A DNA stretch of 47,232 bases, from the NCBI GenBank assembly GCA_003551675.1, contig PUNG01000020.1, positions 1 to 47,232 on the forward strand. Direction: 5' to 3'. Below are positions 15,999-24,408 of this stretch, piece after piece. The notes beneath the pieces were generated by a model. The model saw nothing but the letters and a program-made list of their open reading frames with translations. It ran no database searches and was not told the origin of the DNA. The translations under genes were made by a program, and so were the position numbers. How positions within the stretch are numbered: position 1 is the stretch's first letter; each line of letters begins with the position of its first letter. The stretch comes from Thermoplasmata archaeon (lineage in GTDB: Archaea > Thermoplasmatota > Thermoplasmata > Halarchaeoplasmatales > Halarchaeoplasmataceae).

Positions 15999-16231
15999 GC
16001 GATATAAAGGAACTAGGCTTCAAAGAAGCGCTCGAAAGATTAGAGAGCATAAATGAAAGATTGGAACGTAATAAAGTTTCGCTGGAAAATGCCATCGAAC
16101 TTTATCAGGAAGGTATGTCTCTGATAGAACACTGTGACGAGAAGCTTGAGGAAGCCGAAGGCAAGATAAAGAAGATCACCGAAGAAAATAAAGAAGGTTC
16201 CGAGATGCACTTTGATGAAGGATCCGCATGA
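15974..16231 (+). CDS. xseB: Exodeoxyribonuclease VII small subunit
   Basis: An 85-residue helical partner that binds the XseA coiled coil to form the exonuclease VII complex. The family pattern FKEALERLESINERLE ... VSLENAIELYQEGM is clear. Its start overlaps xseA by 25 bp and follows a perfect AGGAGG seven bases upstream. Co-transcription and coupled translation are therefore expected. Retention of both subunits in bacterial order supports a functional enzyme. Confidence 0.94.
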   Translation: MSERFKNVGDIKELGFKEALERLESINERLERNKVSLENAIELYQEGMSLIEHCDEKLEEAEGKIKKITEENKEGSEMHFDEGSA

Positions 16232-16282
16232 TCTTCTTGACTGGTCATTAAAAGCACGCTTGAATTTATAATTATAAAGTAA

Positions 16283-16303
16283 TATTGGTAAACGTTAGCA
16301 ATA
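16283..16303. promoter_or_regulatory. Imperfect 21-bp dyad abutting a TATA box (possible operator)
   Basis: The 21-bp sequence has outer arms TATTG/CAATA and a central AACGTT, with eight of ten arm positions complementary. It overlaps the left end of the TATA run (16301-16311, ATATATATATA). A bound regulator would block TBP/TFB. The downstream gene encodes a winged-helix regulator, so autoregulation is the simplest reading. Inferred only from layout. Confidence 0.4.
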
Positions 16304-16311
16304 TATATATA
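16301..16311 (+). promoter_or_regulatory. TATA box of the winged-helix regulator gene
   Basis: An alternating AT run lies about 50 nt before the ATG at 16363. The mRNA would have a leader of roughly 25 nt containing a GGAG seven bases before the start. Confidence 0.5.
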
Positions 16312-16362
16312 AAATGTTTGCATGGTTGTACACAGGAGTAAATAAAGCGAACGTGGAGAACG

Positions 16363-16947
16363 ATGAAAGATGAAATCCGTCTCATCGAGGACCCGGCTTC
16401 GTTGAAGGTCGGCCTCGAAGGAACTAGAAGTCAGATCCTGGCTCTTTTGAGAGTCAAGGAGATGGCCATATCTCAGATCGCGGAGGCTCTAGGCAAGGAT
16501 CAATCCACCATCTATAGACATGTAAAAAAATTGGAGGAATCGGGTTTCATCGAAGTCGTAGACGAACGAAAGCAGCATCATATCCCTGAAAAAATATACG
16601 GCAGAACCGCTAACTGGTTTCTTTTGACTCCGGAACCCCTTGGAAGCAAAACACCCTACGCACTGGGTATGGATTGGAACGAAGATAGGATAAGTAGTTG
16701 TTTGGACATCTTGGAAGAGATGGGTTTCGTATGTGATAAAAAGGAAGAAGTGGTTCAAAGATTGAACGAAATTCTTTGCAGTTTAGAGAGCGAGGTAACC
16801 CGAGACATGATGGATTCGCTGGATGAAAATATGAATATCGATTTCTTTTCTTTGCTGCACGTAAAGTTTTTGGTGGAGCTCCTTAAAGTAGAGTATGAAG
16901 AGGAACTGAACAGGGAGATCAAAGAGATAATCTCCGAATTTCAATGA
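16363..16947 (+). CDS. Winged-helix (ArsR-like) transcription regulator
   Basis: A 194-residue protein with an N-terminal winged helix (about 12-75). Helix-turn-helix ISQIAEALGKDQSTIYRHVKKLEESGFIEV is followed by a wing with VDERKQHHIPEKIY. The C-terminal two thirds are helical and acidic, likely for dimerisation, with no recognised ligand domain. The dyad over its promoter suggests it controls itself. Target genes are unknown. It is followed 55 bp later by the beta-helix protein, perhaps on a separate transcript. Confidence 0.8.
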   Translation: MKDEIRLIEDPASLKVGLEGTRSQILALLRVKEMAISQIAEALGKDQSTIYRHVKKLEESGFIEVVDERKQHHIPEKIYGRTANWFLLTPEPLGSKTPYALGMDWNEDRISSCLDILEEMGFVCDKKEEVVQRLNEILCSLESEVTRDMMDSLDENMNIDFFSLLHVKFLVELLKVEYEEELNREIKEIISEFQ

Positions 16948-17002
16948 TCATAGGTCTTCTTTGACCGCAATCTTTTTACACCTATTCTCTTTAACCTAAC
17001 AT

Positions 17003-17683
17003 ATGACAAAAGAGCTGGAAGATCACCTACCTGACGAGAAAGGAGGAAGTGACAGTCCTTTTTTGGACCCCGCCGCTAAGATCGTAGGTGACGTTGAGAT
17101 CCGGAACAAAGCATTTTTGTTACCGGGCTGCATGGTTGACGGTGATGGATCGGAGGTTTACGTAGGAGAGGGCTCTATAATCATGAACCACGCCTTTGTA
17201 AGCTCTACTGAAGACAAGTCCGTCTTTCTTGGAAAAGAATCTTTCGTTTCTCCCGGTGCTAGGTTGGAAGGATGCTCCCTGGAGGAAGGGGTTTTGGTGG
17301 GCATGGATTCCGTGGTGATGGAAGGTGCCGAAGTGGGTAAAGAGTCTATCGTCGGTACGAACGCGATAGTACCGAGAGGCATGAAGATACCGGAACGAAA
17401 AGTTGTACTGGGTCAGCCCGCCGAAATCGTCAAGGACGTTTCGGAAGAGGACTTGGAGAAGATCGACGAGATCAGAAAAGATATGTACGGAAAAAGGAAA
17501 GAATTTCAGATCATCGAACAAAGGGGCGAAAGGTTCGGTGTTTTTGAGACTCCTAAAAGACCCCATGATATATTAGAAGAGAACAGGGCAAAGAAAAGAG
17601 AGACCAAGAAAAAGGACGTACCCGACATGGAAAAGGTGAAAGAGAGCTTAAAAGAGCTAGAAAAAGATAACCACACTTTTTAA
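17003..17683 (+). CDS. Left-handed beta-helix (gamma-carbonic-anhydrase-like) protein
   Basis: A 226-residue protein whose first 150 residues show hexapeptide repeats of the left-handed beta-helix fold (VGDVEI, VGEGSI, LEEGVLVGMDSVVMEGAEVG, IVGTNAIVPRG). The order resembles gamma-class carbonic anhydrase and PaaY-type proteins. Two of the three zinc-binding histidines appear lost: the usual GH-x-LHGC block reads PGARLEGC, while one His remains in NHAFV. Carbonic anhydrase activity is therefore doubtful. The C-terminal 75 residues are charged and helical (KKRETKKKDV). It ends seven bases before the convergent tRNA-Pro. Confidence 0.75.
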   Translation: MTKELEDHLPDEKGGSDSPFLDPAAKIVGDVEIRNKAFLLPGCMVDGDGSEVYVGEGSIIMNHAFVSSTEDKSVFLGKESFVSPGARLEGCSLEEGVLVGMDSVVMEGAEVGKESIVGTNAIVPRGMKIPERKVVLGQPAEIVKDVSEEDLEKIDEIRKDMYGKRKEFQIIEQRGERFGVFETPKRPHDILEENRAKKRETKKKDVPDMEKVKESLKELEKDNHTF

Positions 17684-17689
17684 AAAGGA

Positions 17690-17767
17690 TGGTGGGGCCG
17701 CCGAAATTCGAATTCGGGTACCAGGCTCCCAAAGCCCGAAGGATGGACCAAGCTACCCCACGGCCCC
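17690..17767 (-). tRNA. tRNA-Pro (anticodon TGG) with encoded CCA
   Basis: Read on the minus strand, the acceptor GGGGCCG pairs with CGGCCCC (17694-17700). An A discriminator and encoded CCA follow (17692-17690). The anticodon arm CGGGC/GCCTG holds loop TTTGGGA, giving TGG (Pro). The T arm is CCGAATTCGAATTTCGG-like with TTCGAAT in the loop. No intron is seen. A TATA element lies about 37-48 bp upstream on the same strand. Confidence 0.93.
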
Positions 17768-17803
17768 TTTGAGACAATGAGTGATGAAAGTGAAACAGTA
17801 TTA

Positions 17804-17815
17804 CTAATAAATAGT
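17804..17815 (-). promoter_or_regulatory. TATA box of tRNA-Pro
   Basis: On the minus strand ACTATTTATTAG lies about 37-48 bp upstream of the mature tRNA 5' end. This places transcription start some 15 bp before it, as usual for archaeal tRNA genes. Confidence 0.5.
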
Positions 17816-17850
17816 TTCTCCCTGACTGGAGCCCACATCCTAACGAAACG

Positions 17851-17858
17851 TATAAATA
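17851..17858 (+). promoter_or_regulatory. TATA box of the 49-residue orphan gene
   Basis: TATAAATA is preceded by the purine-rich CGAAACG, a plausible BRE, and lies 35 nt before the ATG at 17894. This strong promoter is the main reason to believe the short ORF downstream is expressed. Confidence 0.6.
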
Positions 17859-17893
17859 CACCTTCTTTTCTGCGCACTCTCAAGTGGTAAAAA

Positions 17894-18043
17894 ATGAAAA
17901 CAAAAAACAGTGATGTATCATTGTTCACGCCACTGAAACAAGATAAAGGTATCATCGAGAATCTTAAGGATCTCGGTTTTCTCTCGTATCTCTATCTTCT
18001 CAGGATGAGGAGGAGTAAAGAGAGAGAAGATTTATCGAAGTAA
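17894..18043 (+). CDS. 49-residue orphan protein
   Basis: A small ORF missing from the ORF track, beginning MKTKNSDVSLFTPLKQ and ending with a basic tail (RMRRSKEREDLSK). The middle, IIENLKDLGFLSYLYLL, would form one amphipathic or membrane-associated helix. It matches no family I recognise. A consensus TATA box lies at leaderless distance plus about ten bases. It sits between tRNA-Pro and a sensor kinase gene. It may be a small regulatory protein, or the ORF may be incidental to a short transcript. Confidence 0.5.
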   Translation: MKTKNSDVSLFTPLKQDKGIIENLKDLGFLSYLYLLRMRRSKEREDLSK

Positions 18044-18157
18044 GTTGCTTATCTGTTTTCTTCTGTTTTATTTTTTTTATGAAAGAGGCGAAAAGTATAA
18101 TAACTTTACTTCATATATTATCTGTGCGGTGAGGGCCGCTAAGACCAAGGAGAGGGA

Positions 18158-21100
18158 ATGAGGAACATGCCGAAAAAAACTGTCACAGATGATACGTTTA
18201 AAAAAAGTGCTTCCCAGTTGTTAGAATCTATGGAAGAAGGAGTTTTAGTAACTGATGGAGATGCTAATATATTATATGCGAACCAAGGATTCCATGAGAT
18301 AACGGGTTTTACTCCAAATGAAGTGATAGGTGAAGAGGTCACAGATGTAGTCAAGGAATTGATGAAAGGTGATACTCCTGAACAAACAATCGATCTATTC
18401 AGGAGGAACGTTTTGAAAAAGGGTGAAGGAATAAATGTCACCATGGGATCCAAAAAAGGTGAAAAAAGATGCATAAACCTAGAATCTTCTTTTTTGGAAG
18501 GTGAAAAGAGTAGAGATATGATCTTTATCAGCTTTAAAGATATTACAGGTATAAAAGACTTGGAAAAAACTCTCAGAAAAAGAGAAAAAAAACTAAAAAA
18601 AACGCTGATATTTGAAAGCACGTCGGAACATATCATATATCATGACAGAGACCATAGAGTTATATGGGCTAACAAAGCCGCAGCCGATTCAGTAGGAGAA
18701 GCACCAGAAGATCTCAAAGGCAGGATGTGCTACAAAGTATGGGGTTATCAGGACAGACCCTGTGACGACTGTCCGGTTACGAAGGCTCTGAAAACCGAAG
18801 AGATAGAGCGGGGGGAAATCGAATCTCCTGATGGCCGGTACTGGTTTATCACCGCCACTCCTGTAAAAGATGACGGAGGTAAGATAGAAGGCGTGGTAGA
18901 GGTAAGTGTAGACCTTACCGAAAGGAGAGAGATAGAGAGGGAACTAGAAGAAAAACATCGTCAGATGAAGACGATCCTCAGTAATATGCCGGGTATGGCT
19001 TATCGCTGTCTTAACGACAAAGATTGGACCATGAAATTTGTAAGCGAAGGTTGTAAAGAACTGACAGGCTACGAACCTGAAAATTTGCTGAAAGAAGGAG
19101 GTACATCTTATGGCGACCTCATAATCCCCGAGGATAAAGATATGGTTTTGGATAAGATCCAGTCGTTCTTAGATAAGAGAGAACCCTTTGAAATTACTTA
19201 CAGGATCAAGACAAAAGATGATCGTACTAGATGGATGTGGGAACGAGGCGTAGGTATATATTCGGACCAAGGAGAACTAAAATTTATAGAAGGCCTGATC
19301 ACAGATATCACCGAACGGAAAGAGGCTAAAAAAAGGTTCCAAACGATCATAAACAAAGCCCCTGAAGGGATAATAGCGTATGATGAAGATGGCGATATTA
19401 TTCTAGCGAACCCAAAAGCTTCGGAATTATTAGGGTACTCTAAGGACGAGTTGAACTCCATGAACATATGTCAAATCGATCCGAGTGTAAAAAAAGATGA
19501 TCACGGGTTGTTTTGGAACGACCGACCTTTAGATGATCTAGATGACATAGAGTCTGAACATGTGAAAAAAGATGGTAGTACGTATCCCGCCAGGATAACT
19601 ATCAATAGGATGATACTAGACGGACAAAAGATGACTCTAGGTTTCTTTTTGGATATCACCGAACGAAAAGAGGCCAAGCACGCACTGAGAGAGCGAAATA
19701 AAAAGATAAAGAGATTACATGAAAAAGCCATGGAATTTGAGAAGTGTAAGAGTAAAGAAAAAGTCAGCGAATTGGTGGTAGAGGCTTCTGAGAATATCTT
19801 AGATCTGGATGTCAGCAGCATCGATTTTGTAGAAGACGATAGATTCGTAGTAAAAGCCACGGTCAGGGGTGCTCTGGAAAAGGGCACTACTTATCCTATA
19901 GAAGGGATAGCCGGAAAAACATTTAGAGATGACGAATCATTTTTGATCCAGGACTTAGATGAAGAAGAGGAAGCCGTACCGAGAAAAGAGTCGTATCGTT
20001 CGGCGATCAGTATTCCTGTAGGTGATGTCGGAGTTTTTCAGGCGCTTTCGGAAGAAAGATGTTACTTTGATGAGACGGATCTAGAACTCGCTGAGATACT
20101 GATAAACCATGCCGCCGAAGCTATAAATCGTCTTAGATACGAAGAAGAATTGAAGAGAAGTAAAAAGAGGTTTGAAACCCTGATATCCAAGGCCCAGGAA
20201 GGAATATATATCAGAGATCTCGACGGAAAGATAACTTATGTGAACGAAAAATTTGCCGATATTCATGGGTATGATAGAGATGAACTCATAGGTAAAAGGT
20301 CATCTAACCTGTTACATCCAGACTCTAGAAAGGAATTTGAAAGTTTAGAGGATTATGATAACGTATCATTAAACATGCCTGAAGAGATAAAGATAGTAAG
20401 AAAAGATGGAGAGACTAGATATGTATCGAATATCATCTCGATCATCGAGAGTGATGAAGGAAAAAAAGAAGTATTTGGTTTAGTTCGTGACATAACCGAA
20501 AGGAAGGAAAATGAAGAGAAGATAGAACATCTGAATAATCTACTGCGTTCCATACGGCAGATCAATCAACTCATCGACCAGGAAGAGGACCTGTTTGAAT
20601 TGATGAAAAGATCTCGGGAGTCGATGATAAACAATCGGGGTTATTCGGACGTGTCTATTCTTCTCATGTCTCAGGGGAAAGTCAACAAAAAAATTGGAAG
20701 TATCGGCATAGACGATATAGACTCTAAGATAGATGAGCTCAAAAGGAAAAAGAAGACTTTGATCATCGAAGAAGATGGATCTACCACCGTTCTAGTACCC
20801 ATGATGGATAAATATATGGAAGGCGTTTTGGCGGTGGATATAGTAGGAGAGGTGGATGAAGAAGAATTAGGTCTCTTAGAAGAAACAGCCGGTGATTTAA
20901 CGGTGGGAAAAAACAAGATAGAATCAGAAGAAAAATTGAAAAGATCATTGAGAGAAAAAGAAGTTCTTCTAGATGAGGTGCACCACAGAGTAAAAAACAA
21001 TCTTCAGGTCATATCAAGCATGTTAAAACTTCAGGCGAGCAGAGAGAACAAAGAGATGTCGAGAGTTTTACAAGAAGGGCAGTCTCGTATCCAGTGTATG

Positions 21101-21577
21101 GCACTGATCCACGAGATGCTTCATAGATCAGAGGATGTAGCTAGAGTAGGCCTTAATCAATACATAGACGAACTTGTAAGAACTATATATAGGACCTATG
21201 ATATTGGTCATGATGTTGAACTCGAAACTGATCTAGAATACATAGAACTCGGTATGGACCAGGCGAACCCCTGTGTACAGGCGATCCACGAGGTGGTCTC
21301 AAATGCTCTACAGCATGCATTCCCGGAAGACCACGGAGAGCGAGGAAAACTTAAGATATCGTCTTCACTCACAGACGATGGGATGGTAGAGATGATCATC
21401 AGTGATAATGGAGTCGGACTGCCTGAAGATATGGATATAAGAGATACAAAGACCATAGGTTTAAGATTGGTACATATGCTTGTCGAAGATCAGCTCGACG
21501 GGCATATAGAGCTGAATAGGGATGGTGGAACGACGTTTAAGATAAGATTTGAGAAGGAGAGTGAAAGTTATGGATGA
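18158..21577 (+). CDS. Cytosolic multi-PAS/GAF sensor histidine kinase (HisKA_2 type)
   Basis: An 1139-residue kinase without membrane segments. Sensory modules in order: PAS (about 15-135), PAS with a Cys-rich CDDCPVTK loop (about 150-255), PAS (about 265-385), PAS (about 390-505), GAF (about 520-660), PAS (about 668-790) and a second GAF-like region (about 800-925). The phosphoacceptor block VHHRVKNNLQVISSMLKLQA is the HisKA_2 type common in archaea and alphaproteobacteria, near residue 941. It is followed by the ATPase boxes EVVSNALQHAF and ISDNGVGLP. The partner response regulator overlaps its 3' end. The ATG at 18158 follows AAGGAGAGGG; a second ATG lies three codons on. Confidence 0.93.
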   Translation: MRNMPKKTVTDDTFKKSASQLLESMEEGVLVTDGDANILYANQGFHEITGFTPNEVIGEEVTDVVKELMKGDTPEQTIDLFRRNVLKKGEGINVTMGSKKGEKRCINLESSFLEGEKSRDMIFISFKDITGIKDLEKTLRKREKKLKKTLIFESTSEHIIYHDRDHRVIWANKAAADSVGEAPEDLKGRMCYKVWGYQDRPCDDCPVTKALKTEEIERGEIESPDGRYWFITATPVKDDGGKIEGVVEVSVDLTERREIERELEEKHRQMKTILSNMPGMAYRCLNDKDWTMKFVSEGCKELTGYEPENLLKEGGTSYGDLIIPEDKDMVLDKIQSFLDKREPFEITYRIKTKDDRTRWMWERGVGIYSDQGELKFIEGLITDITERKEAKKRFQTIINKAPEGIIAYDEDGDIILANPKASELLGYSKDELNSMNICQIDPSVKKDDHGLFWNDRPLDDLDDIESEHVKKDGSTYPARITINRMILDGQKMTLGFFLDITERKEAKHALRERNKKIKRLHEKAMEFEKCKSKEKVSELVVEASENILDLDVSSIDFVEDDRFVVKATVRGALEKGTTYPIEGIAGKTFRDDESFLIQDLDEEEEAVPRKESYRSAISIPVGDVGVFQALSEERCYFDETDLELAEILINHAAEAINRLRYEEELKRSKKRFETLISKAQEGIYIRDLDGKITYVNEKFADIHGYDRDELIGKRSSNLLHPDSRKEFESLEDYDNVSLNMPEEIKIVRKDGETRYVSNIISIIESDEGKKEVFGLVRDITERKENEEKIEHLNNLLRSIRQINQLIDQEEDLFELMKRSRESMINNRGYSDVSILLMSQGKVNKKIGSIGIDDIDSKIDELKRKKKTLIIEEDGSTTVLVPMMDKYMEGVLAVDIVGEVDEEELGLLEETAGDLTVGKNKIESEEKLKRSLREKEVLLDEVHHRVKNNLQVISSMLKLQASRENKEMSRVLQEGQSRIQCMALIHEMLHRSEDVARVGLNQYIDELVRTIYRTYDIGHDVELETDLEYIELGMDQANPCVQAIHEVVSNALQHAFPEDHGERGKLKISSSLTDDGMVEMIISDNGVGLPEDMDIRDTKTIGLRLVHMLVEDQLDGHIELNRDGGTTFKIRFEKESESYG

Positions 21578-22685
21578 CGGACAGATACTGATAGTGGAGG
21601 ACGAAAGGCTCGTAGCAGAAGACATAAAAGAAACTTTGAAAGAGCTTGGATACACCGTTATGGGTATAGTAGATAACGGTGAGGAAGCGGTGGAATCGGT
21701 GAGGGAAGAAGAGCCGGACCTGGTCTTGATGGATATAGTTTTGAAGGGAGAAATGGACGGGATCGAGGCCGCCCGTATCATCAACTCGGAATTTGACGTA
21801 CCCGTTATCTATCTCACGGCTTATGCCGATGACAAAAGATTGAAAAGAGCCAAAGTGACTGAACCCTATGGGTACATACTCAAACCCTACCGTGAGAGGG
21901 AACTGCACAGCAACATAGAGATGGCTTTCCATAAAAACGAGATGGAAAAAAAATTGAAAGAAAGCGAGAGGAAGTATAGAGCTATATTTGAAAATACGGG
22001 TACGGCCATGGCTTTGATAGAGGAAGATAGAACCGCCTCGTTGGTGAACCAAAAGATGGAAGAACTTACTGGATATCCCAAGGAAAAGTTAGAAGGGGAT
22101 ATGAGGTGGGACGAGGTCGTTAGTGACGCAGATTTAGAGAAGATGAGGATGTATCATGAAAAGAGAAGAGAAGATCCGGAAAGTGTTCCCTCACGTTACA
22201 CTTTTACAGTGATCAACAGGTTCGGAGACGTGAGAAAGGTCCTGGCACAAGTTGGTATGATCTCAGGAACCAAAAAAAGTATCATCTCGGTCATCGACGT
22301 TACCGAAGAACGCAGGAGGTTCGAAACCATGAGGGAAAGTCAGGAGGCCTTTCGAAATCTCTTTGAAAGATGTCACGACGCGGTGATCTTGATAGACCAA
22401 GAGGGTAGATGCAAAGAAGTCAACCATAATTTTTGCCACTTGTTAGGCTACTCTGAAGAAGAACTCTCAGAGAAGGAATGCACAGATATACTCATCAAAA
22501 AGGATGCGGAAAAGCTGCATGAACTTTTCCATGAGATGTTCAAGGGCGAAGTCAAAGAAGAAAGTCTAGTGGTGACCGGAACCACCAAAGATGATGAAGA
22601 GATCTCTCTTGAAGGGAGATTCACATCGGTAACTGACGTTGAAGGAAAACCGTTGTACCTTATATGGAATATCAAATTTGACTAG
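21570..22685 (+). CDS. Response regulator with REC and two PAS domains
   Basis: A receiver domain (1 to about 120) carries the acidic pair in VEDE, phosphoacceptor Asp55 in LVLMDIVLKG, and the conserved Lys in ILKPY. Two PAS domains follow (about 130-250 and 255-370). There is no DNA-binding, enzymatic or kinase output domain, a form typical of archaeal signalling. I moved the start to the ATG at 21570, eight bases inside the kinase stop, preceded by GAAGGAGAG. The ORF-track start at 21549 adds seven residues before the receiver strand. Its downstream target is unknown. Confidence 0.9.
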   Translation: MDDGQILIVEDERLVAEDIKETLKELGYTVMGIVDNGEEAVESVREEEPDLVLMDIVLKGEMDGIEAARIINSEFDVPVIYLTAYADDKRLKRAKVTEPYGYILKPYRERELHSNIEMAFHKNEMEKKLKESERKYRAIFENTGTAMALIEEDRTASLVNQKMEELTGYPKEKLEGDMRWDEVVSDADLEKMRMYHEKRREDPESVPSRYTFTVINRFGDVRKVLAQVGMISGTKKSIISVIDVTEERRRFETMRESQEAFRNLFERCHDAVILIDQEGRCKEVNHNFCHLLGYSEEELSEKECTDILIKKDAEKLHELFHEMFKGEVKEESLVVTGTTKDDEEISLEGRFTSVTDVEGKPLYLIWNIKFD

Positions 22686-22730
22686 CAGCACCCATTCCGA
22701 TAGAAAAAATTATTAGAAAGTACTCGTCCT

Positions 22731-23576
22731 GTGGATCAGGAGATAAACTTGAAACGGGAAGATGTTGATGTAGCGGTTTTGCGTATCGAGGGAACGAACT
22801 GTGAAGAGGAATCATACCTGGCTTTCAAACGTTTAGGAGCAAATGCGGAGAAAGTCCATCTGAAACAGCTTCTTTCAAAGGACGTTCTTGAAGATGAAGA
22901 AAGGTCTTTAGACGGATACGACATATTGATGATTCCAGGAGGATTCTCTGCAGGAGATTATATCAGAGCCGGCGCTATATTCGGTGCTAGAACCAAAAGT
23001 GCGTTGGGTGAAGAGTTAAAAAATTTCGTGGAAACGGGAAAACCCGTTTTGGGGGTCTGCAACGGTTTTCAGATACTAGTTGAGATGGGACTCCTGCCTG
23101 CAGTGGATAAAACCATCAGCCAGGTACCCAAGGCTGCCTTGGAAACCAACGACAGTAACAGGTTCGAATGTAGACCTACCCTGCTCAAAGTTGAAGATAA
23201 CTCGAACTGTGTGTTCACTCGCGGCTACAAAGAACATGAGATAGTTCTCTACCCCTCGGCGCATAAGGAAGGTAAATTTGTACTGGATGAAAGTATATCC
23301 CTAGAAGAACTAGAGAAGAATGATCAGATCGTTTTCCGTTATACCGCGCCCGACGGAGGAGAACCCGAATACCCTTGGAATCCCAACGGTTCTTTAGATA
23401 ACATCGCAGGTATCTGTAATCCTGAAGGTAACGTTCTTGGTCTGATGCCGCACCCGGAAAGGGTTTTTGATCCATATACGAATCCGGATTGGACCAGGAA
23501 AGGTTTGAAAGAAAATAGAGGCGATGGAAAGACACTATTCAAATCTGTTCTGGAGTACGTAGAAGATAATTTTTAG
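22731..23576 (+). CDS. purQ: Phosphoribosylformylglycinamidine synthase subunit PurQ
   Basis: Glutamine amidotransferase subunit of FGAM synthase, the fourth step of de novo purine synthesis. It feeds ammonia to PurL, which is not in this window. The nucleophile Cys is in GVCNGFQILVEMGLL, and the His-Glu pair in LMPHPERVFDP. At 281 residues it is longer than bacterial PurQ (about 230). The start is GTG (22731). An AT-rich element AAATTATTAG sits about 15-24 nt upstream. It overlaps the convergent PIN-RibK gene by four bases. Confidence 0.95.
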   Translation: MDQEINLKREDVDVAVLRIEGTNCEEESYLAFKRLGANAEKVHLKQLLSKDVLEDEERSLDGYDILMIPGGFSAGDYIRAGAIFGARTKSALGEELKNFVETGKPVLGVCNGFQILVEMGLLPAVDKTISQVPKAALETNDSNRFECRPTLLKVEDNSNCVFTRGYKEHEIVLYPSAHKEGKFVLDESISLEELEKNDQIVFRYTAPDGGEPEYPWNPNGSLDNIAGICNPEGNVLGLMPHPERVFDPYTNPDWTRKGLKENRGDGKTLFKSVLEYVEDNF

Positions 23577-24370
23577 TCTAGATGGACGAATATCTCGAGC
23601 TCGTCTCCGTCCTCTAGGTTCAAGACGTCTCTCAACTCGTATTTAGAGATGATCTCCAATACCTTTTCATATCTAGTCTTCTCAGGGAGTATCAACAAGG
23701 TTCCAAGGTCTATGCTGGACCCTTTGCTGTTGTTATTTATCTTACATCTGAAGCACCTTACGCTTCCGTAATCACGACCGTTTTCGTGGAATCTTTTGAT
23801 CACTGTTCCCTCATTTTCCTTCAGCTCCTCGTATCGGTCTAGGTACTCCCCTTCCAATCTTACGTTGAGCGTGCCTTCGAAGGGTTCGAATCCGAATCTG
23901 TCTTTGAATCGGTCTTTGTACCCGTTTATACTCAAAAAATACTGCCCCTCGTTGACTCCGGAAACAACTTCTCCCTTTAGCTTTACGATGTTTCCTTTCT
24001 TTTCTCTGAACAACCAATCTTCTCCGGCCAATTCTAGATGCGACCTAGAGCGAAGGTATGCCACCGGTATCTTTCTTTTCAAGGCTCTTTTCTTCAACTC
24101 ACTGTCGTTGGTCACTATTATCCCTTGCAGTTTTTCAGCGGCTTCCAACACACCGTCGTCGCCCTTTTTTTCTACATCTATATCTTTGTACTTCTCGCTG
24201 AGTTTTAACGCTCCTTTTTTTCCCAAACCCTTCAACTCCTTGGTGACCGAGGAAGGAACATAGACCTTCGAGGACACATCTCCCAACAATCTTTCTATTT
24301 CGTCATCTAAGTTCAAGTTGAATTGGAAAGGCATCAGCAGGGCGTTGGTATCCAATATTATGTGTGTCAT
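23573..24370 (-). CDS. ribK: PIN-domain / CTP-dependent riboflavin kinase fusion
   Basis: A 265-residue fusion. Residues 1 to about 120 form a PIN nuclease-like domain with acidic positions in ILDTNALL, VTKELKGL, DDGVLEAA and IVTNDSELKKRA. The rest (about 128-265) is archaeal riboflavin kinase (DUF120), which makes FMN using CTP. Its motifs are GEVVSGVNEGQYFLS, FGFEPFEGTLNVRL, VRCFRCKI and the C-terminal LEIISKYELRDVLNLEDGDELEIFV. Archaeal RibK is usually alone or fused to a helix-turn-helix regulator, so the PIN partner is unusual. A TATA-like AAAAATTAATAG lies 27 nt upstream, giving it its own leaderless promoter. Confidence 0.88.
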   Translation of the reverse strand: MTHIILDTNALLMPFQFNLNLDDEIERLLGDVSSKVYVPSSVTKELKGLGKKGALKLSEKYKDIDVEKKGDDGVLEAAEKLQGIIVTNDSELKKRALKRKIPVAYLRSRSHLELAGEDWLFREKKGNIVKLKGEVVSGVNEGQYFLSINGYKDRFKDRFGFEPFEGTLNVRLEGEYLDRYEELKENEGTVIKRFHENGRDYGSVRCFRCKINNNSKGSSIDLGTLLILPEKTRYEKVLEIISKYELRDVLNLEDGDELEIFVHLD

Positions 24371-24396
24371 GTTACCACTTCAAAAAAACAGATGGT

Positions 24397-24408
24397 CTAT
24401 TAATTTTT
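24397..24408 (-). promoter_or_regulatory. TATA box of the PIN-RibK gene
   Basis: On the minus strand AAAAATTAATAG lies 27 nt upstream of the ATG, within the 38-bp gap after the thymidylate kinase-like gene. Confidence 0.5.

Noticed and set aside
17781-17825. C box GTGATGA and D box CTGA upstream of tRNA-Pro
   Set aside because: It overlaps the tRNA promoter and has no internal C'/D' pair or terminal stem.
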